Of a stretch of 64,000 nt of DNA, positions 16,650 to 26,025 are shown in pieces. The notes under the pieces were generated by a model, which saw only the letters and a list, made by a program, of their open reading frames with translations, made no database searches and was not told where the DNA came from. The number at the start of each line of letters is the position of its first letter. Position 1 is the first letter of the stretch. The DNA comes from Puniceicoccaceae bacterium (GTDB taxonomy: Bacteria; Verrucomicrobiota; Verrucomicrobiia; Opitutales; Coraliomargaritaceae). The stretch is from the NCBI GenBank assembly GCA_902587165.1, contig CACIKF010000003.1, forward strand, positions 176,766 to 240,765. Reading direction: 5' to 3'. Made by a program: the position numbers and the translations under genes.

Positions 16650-18329
16650 ATGCAAAAAGGCAAGATCACTAAATATACACCCTTCCCACAAATCGATTTA
16701 CTTGACCGTCAATGGCCGACCAGGACGATCACTCACGCACCCATCTGGGCAAGTGTAGATCTACGCGACGGCAACCAAGCGCTTGCTACGCCGATGACAG
16801 TAAATGAAAAATTGGAGATGTTTGAACTCTTGGTCAAAATTGGTTTTAAGGAGATCGAAGTCGGCTTCCCCTCCGCGAGTGATACGGAGTTCAACTTTAT
16901 CCGCCGCTTAGTGGATGAAAAACGCATACCTGCCGATGTGACTTTGCAGGTACTCGTGCAGGCGCGAGAACATTTGATTCGTCGCACTTTTAAAAGCCTC
17001 GAAGGCGTCTCAAAGGCAATCGTACATTTGTATAACTCTACCTCGCCTGTGCAGCGACGCGTAACTTTTAACAAAACGAAGGATCAAATCAAAGCCATCG
17101 CCGTCGAAGGCACTCGCTTGGTCAAAAGCCTCGTTGAAACGATTCCTGGCACGCAGATACGCTTTCAATACTCGCCCGAGAGTTTCTCCGATACTGAGGT
17201 AGACTACGCTCTCGAGGTTTGCGAAGCCGTTATGGCTGAATGGGGGCCCTCCGAGGACGACAAGATCATTCTCAACTTGCCGGCCACCGTCGAAGTCGCG
17301 ACGCCCAACGTGCATGCCGATCAGATCGAGTGGTTTTGCCGCAATTTAAAGGAGCGCGATAAAGCCTACATTAGCTTACACACACACAACGACCGAGGCA
17401 CGGGTGTGGCGGCGACAGAGCTTGGGCTATTGGCTGGAGCTGACCGCGTGGAAGGCACTCTCTTCGGTAATGGTGAGCGCACAGGTAATCTCGACATCGT
17501 GACAGTCGCATTGAACCTCTACACGCAAGGCGTTGATTCGGCACTTGATTTGAGCGAACTAGAACAAATTCGCAGGATTTATGAGCGCATCACGCGCATG
17601 ACGGTACACGACCGACACCCCTACGCGGGTGATCTAGTCTTTACTGCATTTTCTGGTTCGCACCAGGATGCGATTAAGAAGGGCATGGATTTACGCGCTA
17701 AGGAAGACACTGAGGGCGCGCGCTGGGAGGTCCCCTATCTCGCGATCGACCCTGAAGATATTGGGCGAGACTACGAAGCAATCATCCGAATTAACAGTCA
17801 AAGCGGTAAGGGGGGCGTCGCTTATATTTTAGAGAGAGACTTCGGCCTTGATTTACCTAAAGCAATGCACCCCGAAGTCGGTATGGTCGTGAATGACACT
17901 GCTGACCAAGGCAGCCGCGAACTTTCTCCGCAAGAGGTGCACGAGGTTTTCATACAAGAATATGTTAACCTGAAAGCACCTATGGAATTGCTATCGATAG
18001 AGCGTGAGGACTATTCCCAGTCAGGAGAGGTCAAAGTCGATGCCGAAATCCTCATGAATGGAAAATCTACTAGGGCCACTGGAACGGGTAATGGCCCTAT
18101 CAGCGCCTTTGTCGATGCGCTTGAGCAGGAGGGCTACAAAGACTTTCAACTACTCGACTACCGACAGCACTCGATTGGGGGCGGATCTAAAACGAAGGCA
18201 GCGGCTTACATCCAAATCAAAAATGACGATGGCTCTGTAAGCTTCGGCTGTGGCATCAATGCGAACATAGAGTTAGCGGGCTTACGCGCACTCGTTAGCG
18301 CCTTTAATCGAGCGCACCCCATAGTGTAA
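16650..18329 (+). CDS. leuA: 2-isopropylmalate synthase (LeuA type 2)
   Basis: 559 aa, the length of the longer LeuA class typical of actinobacteria and others. Catalyses the first committed step of leucine synthesis from 2-oxoisovalerate and acetyl-CoA. The TIM barrel begins with ASVDLRDGNQAL (metal-binding Asp and Arg). The metal site SLHTHNDRGTG, followed by GADRVEGTLFGNGERTGN, is typical. The C-terminal regulatory domain (about 430-559) holds the glycine-rich GTGNGPISAFVDAL segment used in leucine feedback. It is divergent from coaC and converges on holA with only 15 bp between. No leader peptide or attenuator was seen upstream. Confidence 0.95.
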   Translation: MQKGKITKYTPFPQIDLLDRQWPTRTITHAPIWASVDLRDGNQALATPMTVNEKLEMFELLVKIGFKEIEVGFPSASDTEFNFIRRLVDEKRIPADVTLQVLVQAREHLIRRTFKSLEGVSKAIVHLYNSTSPVQRRVTFNKTKDQIKAIAVEGTRLVKSLVETIPGTQIRFQYSPESFSDTEVDYALEVCEAVMAEWGPSEDDKIILNLPATVEVATPNVHADQIEWFCRNLKERDKAYISLHTHNDRGTGVAATELGLLAGADRVEGTLFGNGERTGNLDIVTVALNLYTQGVDSALDLSELEQIRRIYERITRMTVHDRHPYAGDLVFTAFSGSHQDAIKKGMDLRAKEDTEGARWEVPYLAIDPEDIGRDYEAIIRINSQSGKGGVAYILERDFGLDLPKAMHPEVGMVVNDTADQGSRELSPQEVHEVFIQEYVNLKAPMELLSIEREDYSQSGEVKVDAEILMNGKSTRATGTGNGPISAFVDALEQEGYKDFQLLDYRQHSIGGGSKTKAAAYIQIKNDDGSVSFGCGINANIELAGLRALVSAFNRAHPIV

Positions 18330-18344
18330 ACCCTTAACTGAAGA

Positions 18345-19442
18345 CTAGCTAAGGCAACGGACAGCCAATTCACGGCAAACTTCTTCCTGCTCATTCGGAC
18401 GTTCAATGATGGCCTCGAAGGCCTCAGTGAACGCGATCTGAAAATCGATCAGCTTCTTCAAAGATACCTTATTAGCCGTCTCCGCAAGTCGCCCAAGATA
18501 CCACGGGTTCTGAGTAAACACATTCAAATTACTCTTCTCTTCGCTATCTCCAAAATGGTGCCCATAGGTGCGGGCAGCTGATTCCAGATCACTTTTGGAG
18601 ATGCCACGGCCACCCAGGCGAATCGCACCTGCATCGAGTAAAACTCGTAACTGAATGAGCAAGCGATTACGCGATTGGAGACTGCCGAGCAATGGCCGTG
18701 ATTCACTCTGAGTAAAAAAGTGACGGCGCAGTGCTTCGAGCGTCCAAGAAAGCTTCAGCGAGTAAAAGGCGTCCGCCGCTTCGAAGAAGTCGGCATCTCC
18801 GAAGTTTGGTACAAGATCGGCCACAAGGCGCTCACTGATAGGTTCAGCGCCCTCCCCCGCGAAGGTCAGTAACTTACGCGTCTCCTCGACGATCAGCCGA
18901 GTATTGCCGTTAACCTTGCCGATGAGTAACTCAATCGCATCGCGAGTCATCGTATTGCCCGCTTGAGCGCACTCTTCAGTAATCAAAGCGGCACAAGTCT
19001 GCGCGCTGTCCTTGCCCGCAGCCATCGCGGTAAAATCCGAGTTTTTCTGGCACCATTTAAAGAAAGTACGCCGCTTATCGACAGGTTGCGCAGTAATCAA
19101 AACACCCACACTCGTCGCATCGAGGCCTTCGAGCATCGCTTTTAAATTATCGAGCAAGTCTAGGGTGCCTTGCGCACGACCCGTCGGGCTATCGGCCATA
19201 AAATTGACATCCTTGAGCCAAACAACCTTGCGCTCGCCAAAGAGAGAAAGCGTCTGCGCGGCGCTAGTGAAGCGGTTGATCGCATCCTCGACTTCCGAGA
19301 CATTCGCAGCACGCCCATCGACGACCTCCTTCGAGAGATCATCCATCAAGTCCTTTGTCTGTTCTACAAACCATGCCCTACCCTTTTCCGAAACAAGATA
19401 ATCGTCGTCCCCGCAGATAAATGTAAATGGCTTCGCTGGCAT
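18345..19442 (-). CDS. holA: DNA polymerase III delta subunit (clamp loader)
   Basis: 365 aa from ATG 19442. HolA opens the sliding clamp as part of the replicative clamp loader. The start gives the family's N-terminus (MPAKPFTFICGDDDYLVSEK), with the degenerate AAA+ region and LFGERKVVWLKDVNF corresponding to the strand that follows the sensor region. The middle and end carry GKVNGNTRLIVEETRKLLTF and a helical C-terminal collar domain. Sequence conservation in HolA is always low, so the call rests on several weak motifs plus the length. A longer frame starting at 19493 exists but adds 17 unsupported residues. Confidence 0.8.
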   Translation of the reverse strand: MPAKPFTFICGDDDYLVSEKGRAWFVEQTKDLMDDLSKEVVDGRAANVSEVEDAINRFTSAAQTLSLFGERKVVWLKDVNFMADSPTGRAQGTLDLLDNLKAMLEGLDATSVGVLITAQPVDKRRTFFKWCQKNSDFTAMAAGKDSAQTCAALITEECAQAGNTMTRDAIELLIGKVNGNTRLIVEETRKLLTFAGEGAEPISERLVADLVPNFGDADFFEAADAFYSLKLSWTLEALRRHFFTQSESRPLLGSLQSRNRLLIQLRVLLDAGAIRLGGRGISKSDLESAARTYGHHFGDSEEKSNLNVFTQNPWYLGRLAETANKVSLKKLIDFQIAFTEAFEAIIERPNEQEEVCRELAVRCLS

Positions 19443-19630
19443 GAGAAAGCTAAGTCTCGGAAAGCACTCGAAAGAGCGCAAGACGGAATGCATTAGGCTG
19501 CGACTTAGCCATGCTATATTATTGTAGCGTGCCCGCTTACGAGCGCCCGAATCTTGAAAAAGAATTCATTCGCAAGGAGCGTACGGCCAGGTGAAAGGCT
19601 ACAGATTAGATTTCCTTATTCTATATGCCC

Positions 19631-20914
19631 CTAGTCCCGCTCACCGCAACTAAGGAACTCGGCTACTTTATTCTCGCGCAATTTTCGGCGCATCCAGTCA
19701 AGCGCAGCGTGCACGGCACGTGCTTTAACATCAAGCCGTCCACCCGCGTAGCGGACTGATTTACACCATACCCCGACAGGTGAATGGTAGCCCAAGTGAA
19801 TCGTGCCGACGGGATTTTGTTCATTGCCGCCATCAGGCCCCGCGAAGCCCGTCACGCTAAGACCATAATCAGTCGAAAGGCGCTCGGCAATACCCGAAGC
19901 CATGGCAATAGCGCATTCGGCGCTAACGGCACCGTGCTGTTCGATGATCGACTCCGGCACACCCACTTTGGAGACTTTAACATCATTCGCATAGCAAACG
20001 ACTCCGCCAACGAAAACCTTGGAAGCGCCCGAGAGATTCGTAAAGGCATCACAAAGTAAGCCGCCTGTGCAAGACTCGGCGATGGCAAGGGTACGATCAA
20101 GCGCGCGTAACTCGTGAAATACGACTTTGGCGAGTGAGCAGTGACCGAAACAGACGAAATCCTCACCCAATAGCACGCGAACTTCTTGCCCGATGGCCTT
20201 GAGTTGCTCCATGCCCAGCATACGATCTCGTGAGCTCAGACGCACGTCGACGATGCCATAGTGCACGCAGTAGGCCACGACCAAGTCGGGATAAGCTTTG
20301 GCAATGGGTTGCATCATTTCCTCCACACTCGACTCGCCTGAACCAAAAGTACGAATCTGAAGGTAGGCTTCTTCCTCGCTCAGCGCACCGAGTGCTTGGA
20401 GCATAGGGATGGCCTCTTTCTCGAACATAGGGATAAGCTCGTTAGTGGGCCCAGGCAGCATGATCAGAATCTTACCGTCGCGCTGATAAGCCATGCCGGG
20501 CGCCGTTCCACGCTCGTTATGAAGCACCTTGCCATCAACGAAGCGGTAACACTGTCTACGATGATGGTCTGCCATGGTATGACCGACCACTTTAAAACGT
20601 GCCTGAATGAGCACTTCGATTTCAGGCTCGAAAACAAGCTTCGCACCCAGCGCTTCGGCAATGTTTTCCCGGGTCATATCATCTGCGGTCGGACCGAGGC
20701 CGCCTGTAGTAATGACGATATCCGAGTGCGCCCAAGCCTCGAGAAAAGCGCGTTTGATCTCAGCCGCATCGTCTGTAATTACGCGATTGCGGTGAATAGG
20801 CAGACCGTATCTAGCGAGCTGCGCCCCTAGATAGGTGAGGTGCGAGTTCTCTCGAATTCCAACGAGTAGTTCATCTCCAAAGTTGATTACTTCGACAATT
20901 GGCGTTTTAGACAT
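19631..20914 (-). CDS. cinA: CinA-family protein: NMN amidohydrolase / ADP-ribose pyrophosphatase
   Basis: 427 aa, full length for the two-domain family. The N-terminal MoCF-like (COG1058) domain has GDELLVGIRENSH and VITTGGLGPTADDMTREN. The C-terminal PncC amidase domain (about 265-415) has LAIAESCTGGLL with the nucleophilic Ser, and TGFAGPDGG. It recycles nicotinamide mononucleotide in the pyridine nucleotide salvage cycle; a competence link is historical. It is divergent from uvrC, and the 63-bp space between them must hold both promoters. Confidence 0.93.
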   Translation of the reverse strand: MSKTPIVEVINFGDELLVGIRENSHLTYLGAQLARYGLPIHRNRVITDDAAEIKRAFLEAWAHSDIVITTGGLGPTADDMTRENIAEALGAKLVFEPEIEVLIQARFKVVGHTMADHHRRQCYRFVDGKVLHNERGTAPGMAYQRDGKILIMLPGPTNELIPMFEKEAIPMLQALGALSEEEAYLQIRTFGSGESSVEEMMQPIAKAYPDLVVAYCVHYGIVDVRLSSRDRMLGMEQLKAIGQEVRVLLGEDFVCFGHCSLAKVVFHELRALDRTLAIAESCTGGLLCDAFTNLSGASKVFVGGVVCYANDVKVSKVGVPESIIEQHGAVSAECAIAMASGIAERLSTDYGLSVTGFAGPDGGNEQNPVGTIHLGYHSPVGVWCKSVRYAGGRLDVKARAVHAALDWMRRKLRENKVAEFLSCGERD

Positions 20915-20977
20915 AGTGATTACTTAAAAAGAGTGCAGCTTGTGCAGAACTGCAAACGAAATGTAAGATTCAAAAGA

Positions 20978-22447
20978 ATGTCTGAAGGAGCTAAAGCCCA
21001 GTTAAAAGAAAAAGTCCGCCGCCTCCCGCATAAGCCGGGAGTTTACCAGATGAAAGATCGTCTCGGGCAGGTTATCTATGTGGGTAAGGCCAAGGACTTA
21101 AAGAAACGCGTCAGCACCTACTTCCAAGCCTCGCGCAAGATGGCGGTCGCACAACCAAAGGTGCGTGCCATGCTCGACCTGATCCACGACTTCGAGATCA
21201 TCATTGTCAATTCCGAAGCAGAGGCATTGCTACTCGAAGGGCAACTGATCAAAAAATTCAAGCCCCGCTACAATACCGACTTTACTGACGACAAGCGCTT
21301 CCTCCTCGTTCGTATCGACCCACGCGAATCACTCCCTCGCTTCCGACTAACGCGTAACCGCACTGACAGTAATTCTCGCTACTATGGCCCCTTCGCCCAC
21401 TCCACCCATTTGCGCAAAACACTCACTGAGTTACGCCGTAGATTCGGCATCCTTCTGAGCGATGCCTCCCCTGAAGAACTACCCGATGGTCGCTGGCGCC
21501 TTTACGACGACGCCCGAGCCGAAATCTACGAGCACGATAACGAAATTACCGCTGAGCAATACTCCGAGCGTTTAGGAGCTGCCTGCGAGTTTCTAGAAGG
21601 CAAAGCCCGCGAGTGGCTCTCTGAGCTAAAGACCGAAATGAAAGCCGCCTCCGCAGCACAACGCTATGAAGAAGCCGCTTCACTTCGCGACCGTATCGAT
21701 GCCCTACAACGGACAGCTAGCCGTACCCGCAAATTTGAGCGCAACCTCGTCGGCACGCACAACCATCGTCAAGTTGTTAAAAGCCTAAAGGAAAAGCTCC
21801 ACATTGCCCAAGAGCCTCGCCACATGGAGTGTTTCGACATCTCCCATATCTCGGGTAGCTTTTGCGTGGCCTCTATGGTCGCGTTTAAGGACGGCTCGCC
21901 TGATCGCAAAAATTACCGCCGCTTTAAAATTAAGAGCTTCGTCGGGAACGATGACTTCCGCGCGATGGAAGAGGTGGTCGGTCGCCGCTACCGTCGCCTG
22001 CGAGATGAAGGCAAAGCATTTCCTGACTTGATCGTAATCGACGGCGGCGCTGGGCAAGTTACTGCCGCGCTCAAAGCATTCCTCAGTCAAGGTCTGGAGC
22101 CGCCCGAACTGATCGGACTGGCTAAGCGCAAGGAGACGGTCATCTACAGTGACGGCCGTGAACCGCTCAACCTAGCTCATCACGATCCCGCACTGCGCCT
22201 ACTTCAGCATATCCGCGACGAAGCTCACCATTTTGCCAATAGTTTCAATGCCGAGCTACGGAGCAAGCGCCTGAAAGAGTCCATCCTTGATGACTTCAAA
22301 GGTCTCGGGACCAAGCGTAAACAGCAGTTGCTACAACACTTCGGTTCGCTGGAAAAACTGCGTAGCGCGAAAGTCGATCAACTCACGCAGGTCGAAGGCA
22401 TCGGTACGGTGACCGCCGAACGGCTCTTGGAGTTTTTAAGTTCCTAA
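20978..22447 (+). CDS. uvrC: UvrC excinuclease subunit, short form without the usual Fe-S cysteines
   Basis: 489 aa against about 600 for E. coli UvrC. UvrC makes both incisions in nucleotide excision repair. The GIY-YIG nuclease (residues 13-100) has GVYQMKDRLGQVIYVGKAKDL. The UVR motif lies near 225-248. The RNase H-like nuclease has CFDISH and LIVIDGGAGQ with its acidic residues and RDEAHHFA. Two helix-hairpin-helix motifs end the protein. The segment at about 158-195, where most UvrC proteins carry four Cys ligands for a [4Fe-4S] cluster, has none (it reads LLSDASPEELPDGRWRLYDD). A GTG at 20933 could add 15 residues, but ATG 20978 gives the normal N-terminus. Confidence 0.93.
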   Translation: MSEGAKAQLKEKVRRLPHKPGVYQMKDRLGQVIYVGKAKDLKKRVSTYFQASRKMAVAQPKVRAMLDLIHDFEIIIVNSEAEALLLEGQLIKKFKPRYNTDFTDDKRFLLVRIDPRESLPRFRLTRNRTDSNSRYYGPFAHSTHLRKTLTELRRRFGILLSDASPEELPDGRWRLYDDARAEIYEHDNEITAEQYSERLGAACEFLEGKAREWLSELKTEMKAASAAQRYEEAASLRDRIDALQRTASRTRKFERNLVGTHNHRQVVKSLKEKLHIAQEPRHMECFDISHISGSFCVASMVAFKDGSPDRKNYRRFKIKSFVGNDDFRAMEEVVGRRYRRLRDEGKAFPDLIVIDGGAGQVTAALKAFLSQGLEPPELIGLAKRKETVIYSDGREPLNLAHHDPALRLLQHIRDEAHHFANSFNAELRSKRLKESILDDFKGLGTKRKQQLLQHFGSLEKLRSAKVDQLTQVEGIGTVTAERLLEFLSS

Positions 22448-22520
22448 CTAATCGTGAGGCTTGAGCTTGTTCGGGCCGAAATCGCACCATTCTTTTATCG
22501 GGAGCGGGCAAAATCGCGCG

Positions 22521-23525
22521 CTATCCTTGCACAAATGCCTTCGCAAAATACGTCAAAATCATATCTGCGCCTGCCCGCCTTATCGCAAGCAAAGATTCGT
22601 TGCGGCAGCGCTCTAAATCGAGCCAGCCCTTCTCAGCCGCGGCCATAATCTGTGCGTATTCGCCCGACACTTGATAGGCAGCCAGTGGCAACTCCGTTTC
22701 TTCGCGCACTTCGCGAATTATATCAAGATAGGGCCCTGCTGGTTTGACCATAAGCACGTCCGCACCTTCTTCCTCATCCAGAGCGATTTCAACCAAAGCC
22801 TCGCGGCGATTGGCTGGATTCAATTGATAGCTACGCTTATTTAAATTATGAGAGCCCGCACTACTGGCGCTACCAACCGCATCACGAAAGGGGCCGAATA
22901 AGGCCGAAGCAAATTTTGCGGAGTAAGCCATGATAGCCGTCTTTTCAAAATCGTTATCATCCAGCGCGGAACGAATCGCGCCAACGCGACCATCCATCAT
23001 ATCCGAAGGTGCCACCATATCGACGCCCGCCTCGGCAGCCAACACCGCCATTTCGGTCAGCACCTCAACCGTAGCATCATTGGCAAGATCTTGCGCCGCC
23101 GCGTCCCAAAGCCCATCGTGCCCGTGCTCCGTGTAAGGATCCAGCGCTAGATCAGTGATCACCGTAAGCTCAGGCACCGCTGCCTTAACAGCACGGATCG
23201 CACGCAGCACGAGCGTGTTTGGATTCAAAGCCTCGCGACCATCGTCCGACTTAAGACTCTCATCAAGTTTCGGGAAAAGTGCGACACCCGAAACACCGAG
23301 CCCGTGCAATTCACGACATTCTGCGACCGTATCTTTGATCGAAAGCCTAGATATGCCCGGCATCGAATCAATCGCCTCTGGAGCTCCCTCCCCCTCAATG
23401 ACAAAAACTGGCTGGATCAAATGCTGCGGTAAAACCTCCGTCTCAGAGGCAAGCGCGCGCAAGGAAGCCGTCCGCCGCATACGACGCGGGCGGCGAGTCA
23501 GATCTAGTTTAAATTCATTAGTCAT
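22521..23525 (-). CDS. hemB: Porphobilinogen synthase (delta-aminolevulinate dehydratase), Mg-type
   Basis: 334 aa. Condenses two 5-aminolevulinate molecules in haem synthesis. The Schiff-base lysines are present in MAYSAKFASALFGPF and VLMVKPAGPYLDI. The active-site metal loop reads DLALDPYTEHGHDG (residues 125-138). The Asp/Ala pattern replaces the three Cys of zinc-type enzymes (CLCEYTSHGHCG), so this is the Zn-independent, Mg-dependent class. It converges on uvrC with 73 bp between. The upstream side is divergent from cysS. Confidence 0.96.
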   Translation of the reverse strand: MTNEFKLDLTRRPRRMRRTASLRALASETEVLPQHLIQPVFVIEGEGAPEAIDSMPGISRLSIKDTVAECRELHGLGVSGVALFPKLDESLKSDDGREALNPNTLVLRAIRAVKAAVPELTVITDLALDPYTEHGHDGLWDAAAQDLANDATVEVLTEMAVLAAEAGVDMVAPSDMMDGRVGAIRSALDDNDFEKTAIMAYSAKFASALFGPFRDAVGSASSAGSHNLNKRSYQLNPANRREALVEIALDEEEGADVLMVKPAGPYLDIIREVREETELPLAAYQVSGEYAQIMAAAEKGWLDLERCRNESLLAIRRAGADMILTYFAKAFVQG

Positions 23526-23606
23526 GGTTAAAGGTAGATTTCTATTGGCAGTTACGCCTGAAAAGGGTCATCTTTCAACAAGTAAATCTCTTCTCACAAT
23601 CTACAA

Positions 23607-25049
23607 ATGTCCGTCGAACTCTACGATACCCTAAGCCGATCTATTCAGACACTCGCTCCATCGAGTTCAGATACTTTGCGCTTCTACTGCTGTGGTCCGA
23701 CTGTCTATGGCCCCGCGCACATCGGGAATTTTCGCACTTTTCTCATCCAAGACACACTTCGCCGTGTGCTGGAAGTCGATGGCATGGCTGTCAAACACGT
23801 GCGTAACATTACCGACCTCGACGATAAGACAATCCGGCGCTCACTCGAAGAAGGCAAAAGCCTGACCGAGTTCACCGCATACTGGACAGAGAAATTTCAT
23901 GCCGATTGCGATGCACTCAATATGCTTGAGCCGAGCACCGAGCCGAGCGCAGTGGCGCACATACCCCATCAGATCGCATTGGTCGAGAAACTCATCGAGA
24001 AAGGCAACGCCTATGTAAGGGATGATGGCTCTGTTTATTTCCGAGTCGGGTCTTTCGAAGACTACGGCCGCCTCTCACGCCTCAAACAGCGCGAACTCAA
24101 AACCCAGACTGAAAACTCCGCCGGTGAGCTCAATGACGCGGACGAATATGATCGAGAATCAATAAGCGATTTTGCACTCTGGAAATCACGCAAAGATGGC
24201 GACGGCGATAACTATTGGAGTAGTCCTTGGGGCGAGGGGCGCCCGGGGTGGCACCTAGAGTGCTCTGCCATGGTTGATAGCGCCTTCGACGGCGAAACAA
24301 TCGACCTGCACGGCGGCGGTATCGACCTCTGCTTCCCCCACCACGAGAACGAGATCGCTCAATCCGAATGCGCCCACGGGCACGATTTCTGCAAGCACTG
24401 GTTCCATAGTGCACACCTAATGGTGGAAGGAGCAAAGATGTCGAAGAGCCTCGGGAATCTCTACACATTGGACGATCTGCGAGACAAGGGCTTCAGCCCA
24501 ATGGTCGTTCGCTACACACTCATTGCAGGCAGCTATCGGCAACAGCTCAACTTTACATTCGACGGGCTACACGCTTCACAAAGTGCGCTCACTCGCTTTG
24601 AGCGTTTTGCGAAGGCACTACTCGCTAAAACCGGGGAGGCGAGCGATCAGTTTAATGCCAATTACGTGACTAGCGGGGCGCCAGAAGACTTCGGGCGCCT
24701 GACCAAAGCATGGGACGCGCTACGCAGCAACCTCAACACGGCTGCCTGCCTCGGTGCGATCTTCGGTGTGATTGGCTCAAATCCCGCCGCCTCGCTCGAA
24801 GTAGACGGCGCACGATCGATGCTACAAGCATTTGGTAGCCTGCTTTATGCACTCGGGCTTAAGCTCTTTACCATCGAAGCCAAACAGCTTAACGCACCTG
24901 AAGAAATAATCGCCATAGCCCAAGCCCGATGGGACGCAAAGCAAGCGAAAGACTGGGGCAAGGCAGACGAATTTCGTGATGAACTTCTTGCGAAGGGCTG
25001 GACAGTTAATGACAGCAAAGATGGCTTTGCTGTAGAGCCTAAAGAGTAG
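23607..25049 (+). CDS. cysS: Cysteinyl-tRNA synthetase
   Basis: 480 aa, the usual length. Class I signature HIGN (in GPAHIGNFRTF) and KMSKS (GAKMSKSLGN) are both intact. The zinc site of the family is visible: CCGPTVY, WHLECSAM and HHENE. The anticodon-binding DALR-like helical domain occupies the C-terminal quarter and ends with the KAKDWGKADEFRDEL pattern found in bacterial CysRS. Nothing is unusual except an insertion-like DGDGDN loop near residue 200. No Shine-Dalgarno is visible. Confidence 0.97.
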   Translation: MSVELYDTLSRSIQTLAPSSSDTLRFYCCGPTVYGPAHIGNFRTFLIQDTLRRVLEVDGMAVKHVRNITDLDDKTIRRSLEEGKSLTEFTAYWTEKFHADCDALNMLEPSTEPSAVAHIPHQIALVEKLIEKGNAYVRDDGSVYFRVGSFEDYGRLSRLKQRELKTQTENSAGELNDADEYDRESISDFALWKSRKDGDGDNYWSSPWGEGRPGWHLECSAMVDSAFDGETIDLHGGGIDLCFPHHENEIAQSECAHGHDFCKHWFHSAHLMVEGAKMSKSLGNLYTLDDLRDKGFSPMVVRYTLIAGSYRQQLNFTFDGLHASQSALTRFERFAKALLAKTGEASDQFNANYVTSGAPEDFGRLTKAWDALRSNLNTAACLGAIFGVIGSNPAASLEVDGARSMLQAFGSLLYALGLKLFTIEAKQLNAPEEIIAIAQARWDAKQAKDWGKADEFRDELLAKGWTVNDSKDGFAVEPKE

Positions 25050-25102
25050 ATTTATATAAAAAATTAGTAACGAAGACTTAAGAGAGCACCAATTATTTAC
25101 CT

Positions 25103-25978
25103 GTGACGACACCTACAACCAAGACGATCGGAAAACAAATATCACAATGGGGCGAGGGTCCTATCTGGTGGGACAACTCACTATTCTATGTCGACATCAC
25201 AGGAAATAAACTTCTTCGCCTTAATCCCGAAACTGGCGAAGAAAGCATATGGGATGTCGGTGAGCGTATCGGCACAATCGTGCCAAGTAAGAATGACGAC
25301 GAAGTCATCTACGCTGGCGATACCGGCTATGTGCGCTTCAATTTAAAGACAGGCAGTAAGGCGGCACTCGCCGATCCCGAAGCCTCAATGCGCGGTAAAA
25401 ACCGTTTCAACGACGGCAAGTGCGACCCCGCAGGCCGCTTCTGGGCAGGCACAATCAGTATGATCAAAGAAACTGGTAGCGCCAATCTCTACTGCCTCGA
25501 TACTGATGTCTCGCTCTCGCTCAAAGTCTCTGGGGTGACCAACTCTAATGGCATCTGCTGGAACGCTGACGCCACAAAGATGTTCTACATCGACACCCCC
25601 ACGCAAAATGTACGCGCTTACGACTACGACTTAGAAAGCGGTGCTATTTCTAATGCACGAGTCGTGATCGACACAGCGGCACACGGCTACAACAGTTCAC
25701 CTGATGGTATGACGATCGATGCGGACGGTATGCTATGGGTCGCTTTTTGTCACGGTGCTTGCGTGGTGCGCTTCGATCCTCAAAAAGACAAAGAGCTACA
25801 GCGCGTCGACCTACCCTGCATCGAGACGACTGCCTGCGCCTTTGGCGGTGAAAACTTAGACCGCCTCTTCATCACCACCGGTATCAAAGCCGACCTCAAA
25901 GAGACTGATGCAGGCAAAGTATTCGTTATCGACGGCCTAGGGGTAAAGGGAGTTCCAGCTTTTGCTTTTAAGGGTTAA
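25103..25978 (+). CDS. SMP-30/gluconolactonase-like beta-propeller hydrolase
   Basis: 291 aa. SMP-30/LRE family members are calcium-dependent lactonases, commonly acting on sugar lactones. Sequence marks: EGP near the N-terminus (metal Glu), RFNDGKCDPAGRFWAGT, NSNGICWNAD (metal Asn) and SSPDGMTIDADGMLWVAF (metal Asp). Together these define a six-bladed propeller with the full metal site. The substrate is not predictable from sequence. GTG start; the EGP motif sits at residue 18, so the protein is not truncated. It stands alone between cysS and the convergent metal importer. Confidence 0.85.
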   Translation: MTTPTTKTIGKQISQWGEGPIWWDNSLFYVDITGNKLLRLNPETGEESIWDVGERIGTIVPSKNDDEVIYAGDTGYVRFNLKTGSKAALADPEASMRGKNRFNDGKCDPAGRFWAGTISMIKETGSANLYCLDTDVSLSLKVSGVTNSNGICWNADATKMFYIDTPTQNVRAYDYDLESGAISNARVVIDTAAHGYNSSPDGMTIDADGMLWVAFCHGACVVRFDPQKDKELQRVDLPCIETTACAFGGENLDRLFITTGIKADLKETDAGKVFVIDGLGVKGVPAFAFKG

Positions 25979-26025
25979 ACATCGAGGTTTCTCCATGAAT
26001 AAACGCGTTAAGTAAACAACGGAAT

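Noticed and set aside
24130..24468. Minus-strand frame inside cysS with Arg-rich translation
   Set aside because: It is the shadow of the cysS third-position GC bias; cysS is fully conserved in its own frame.
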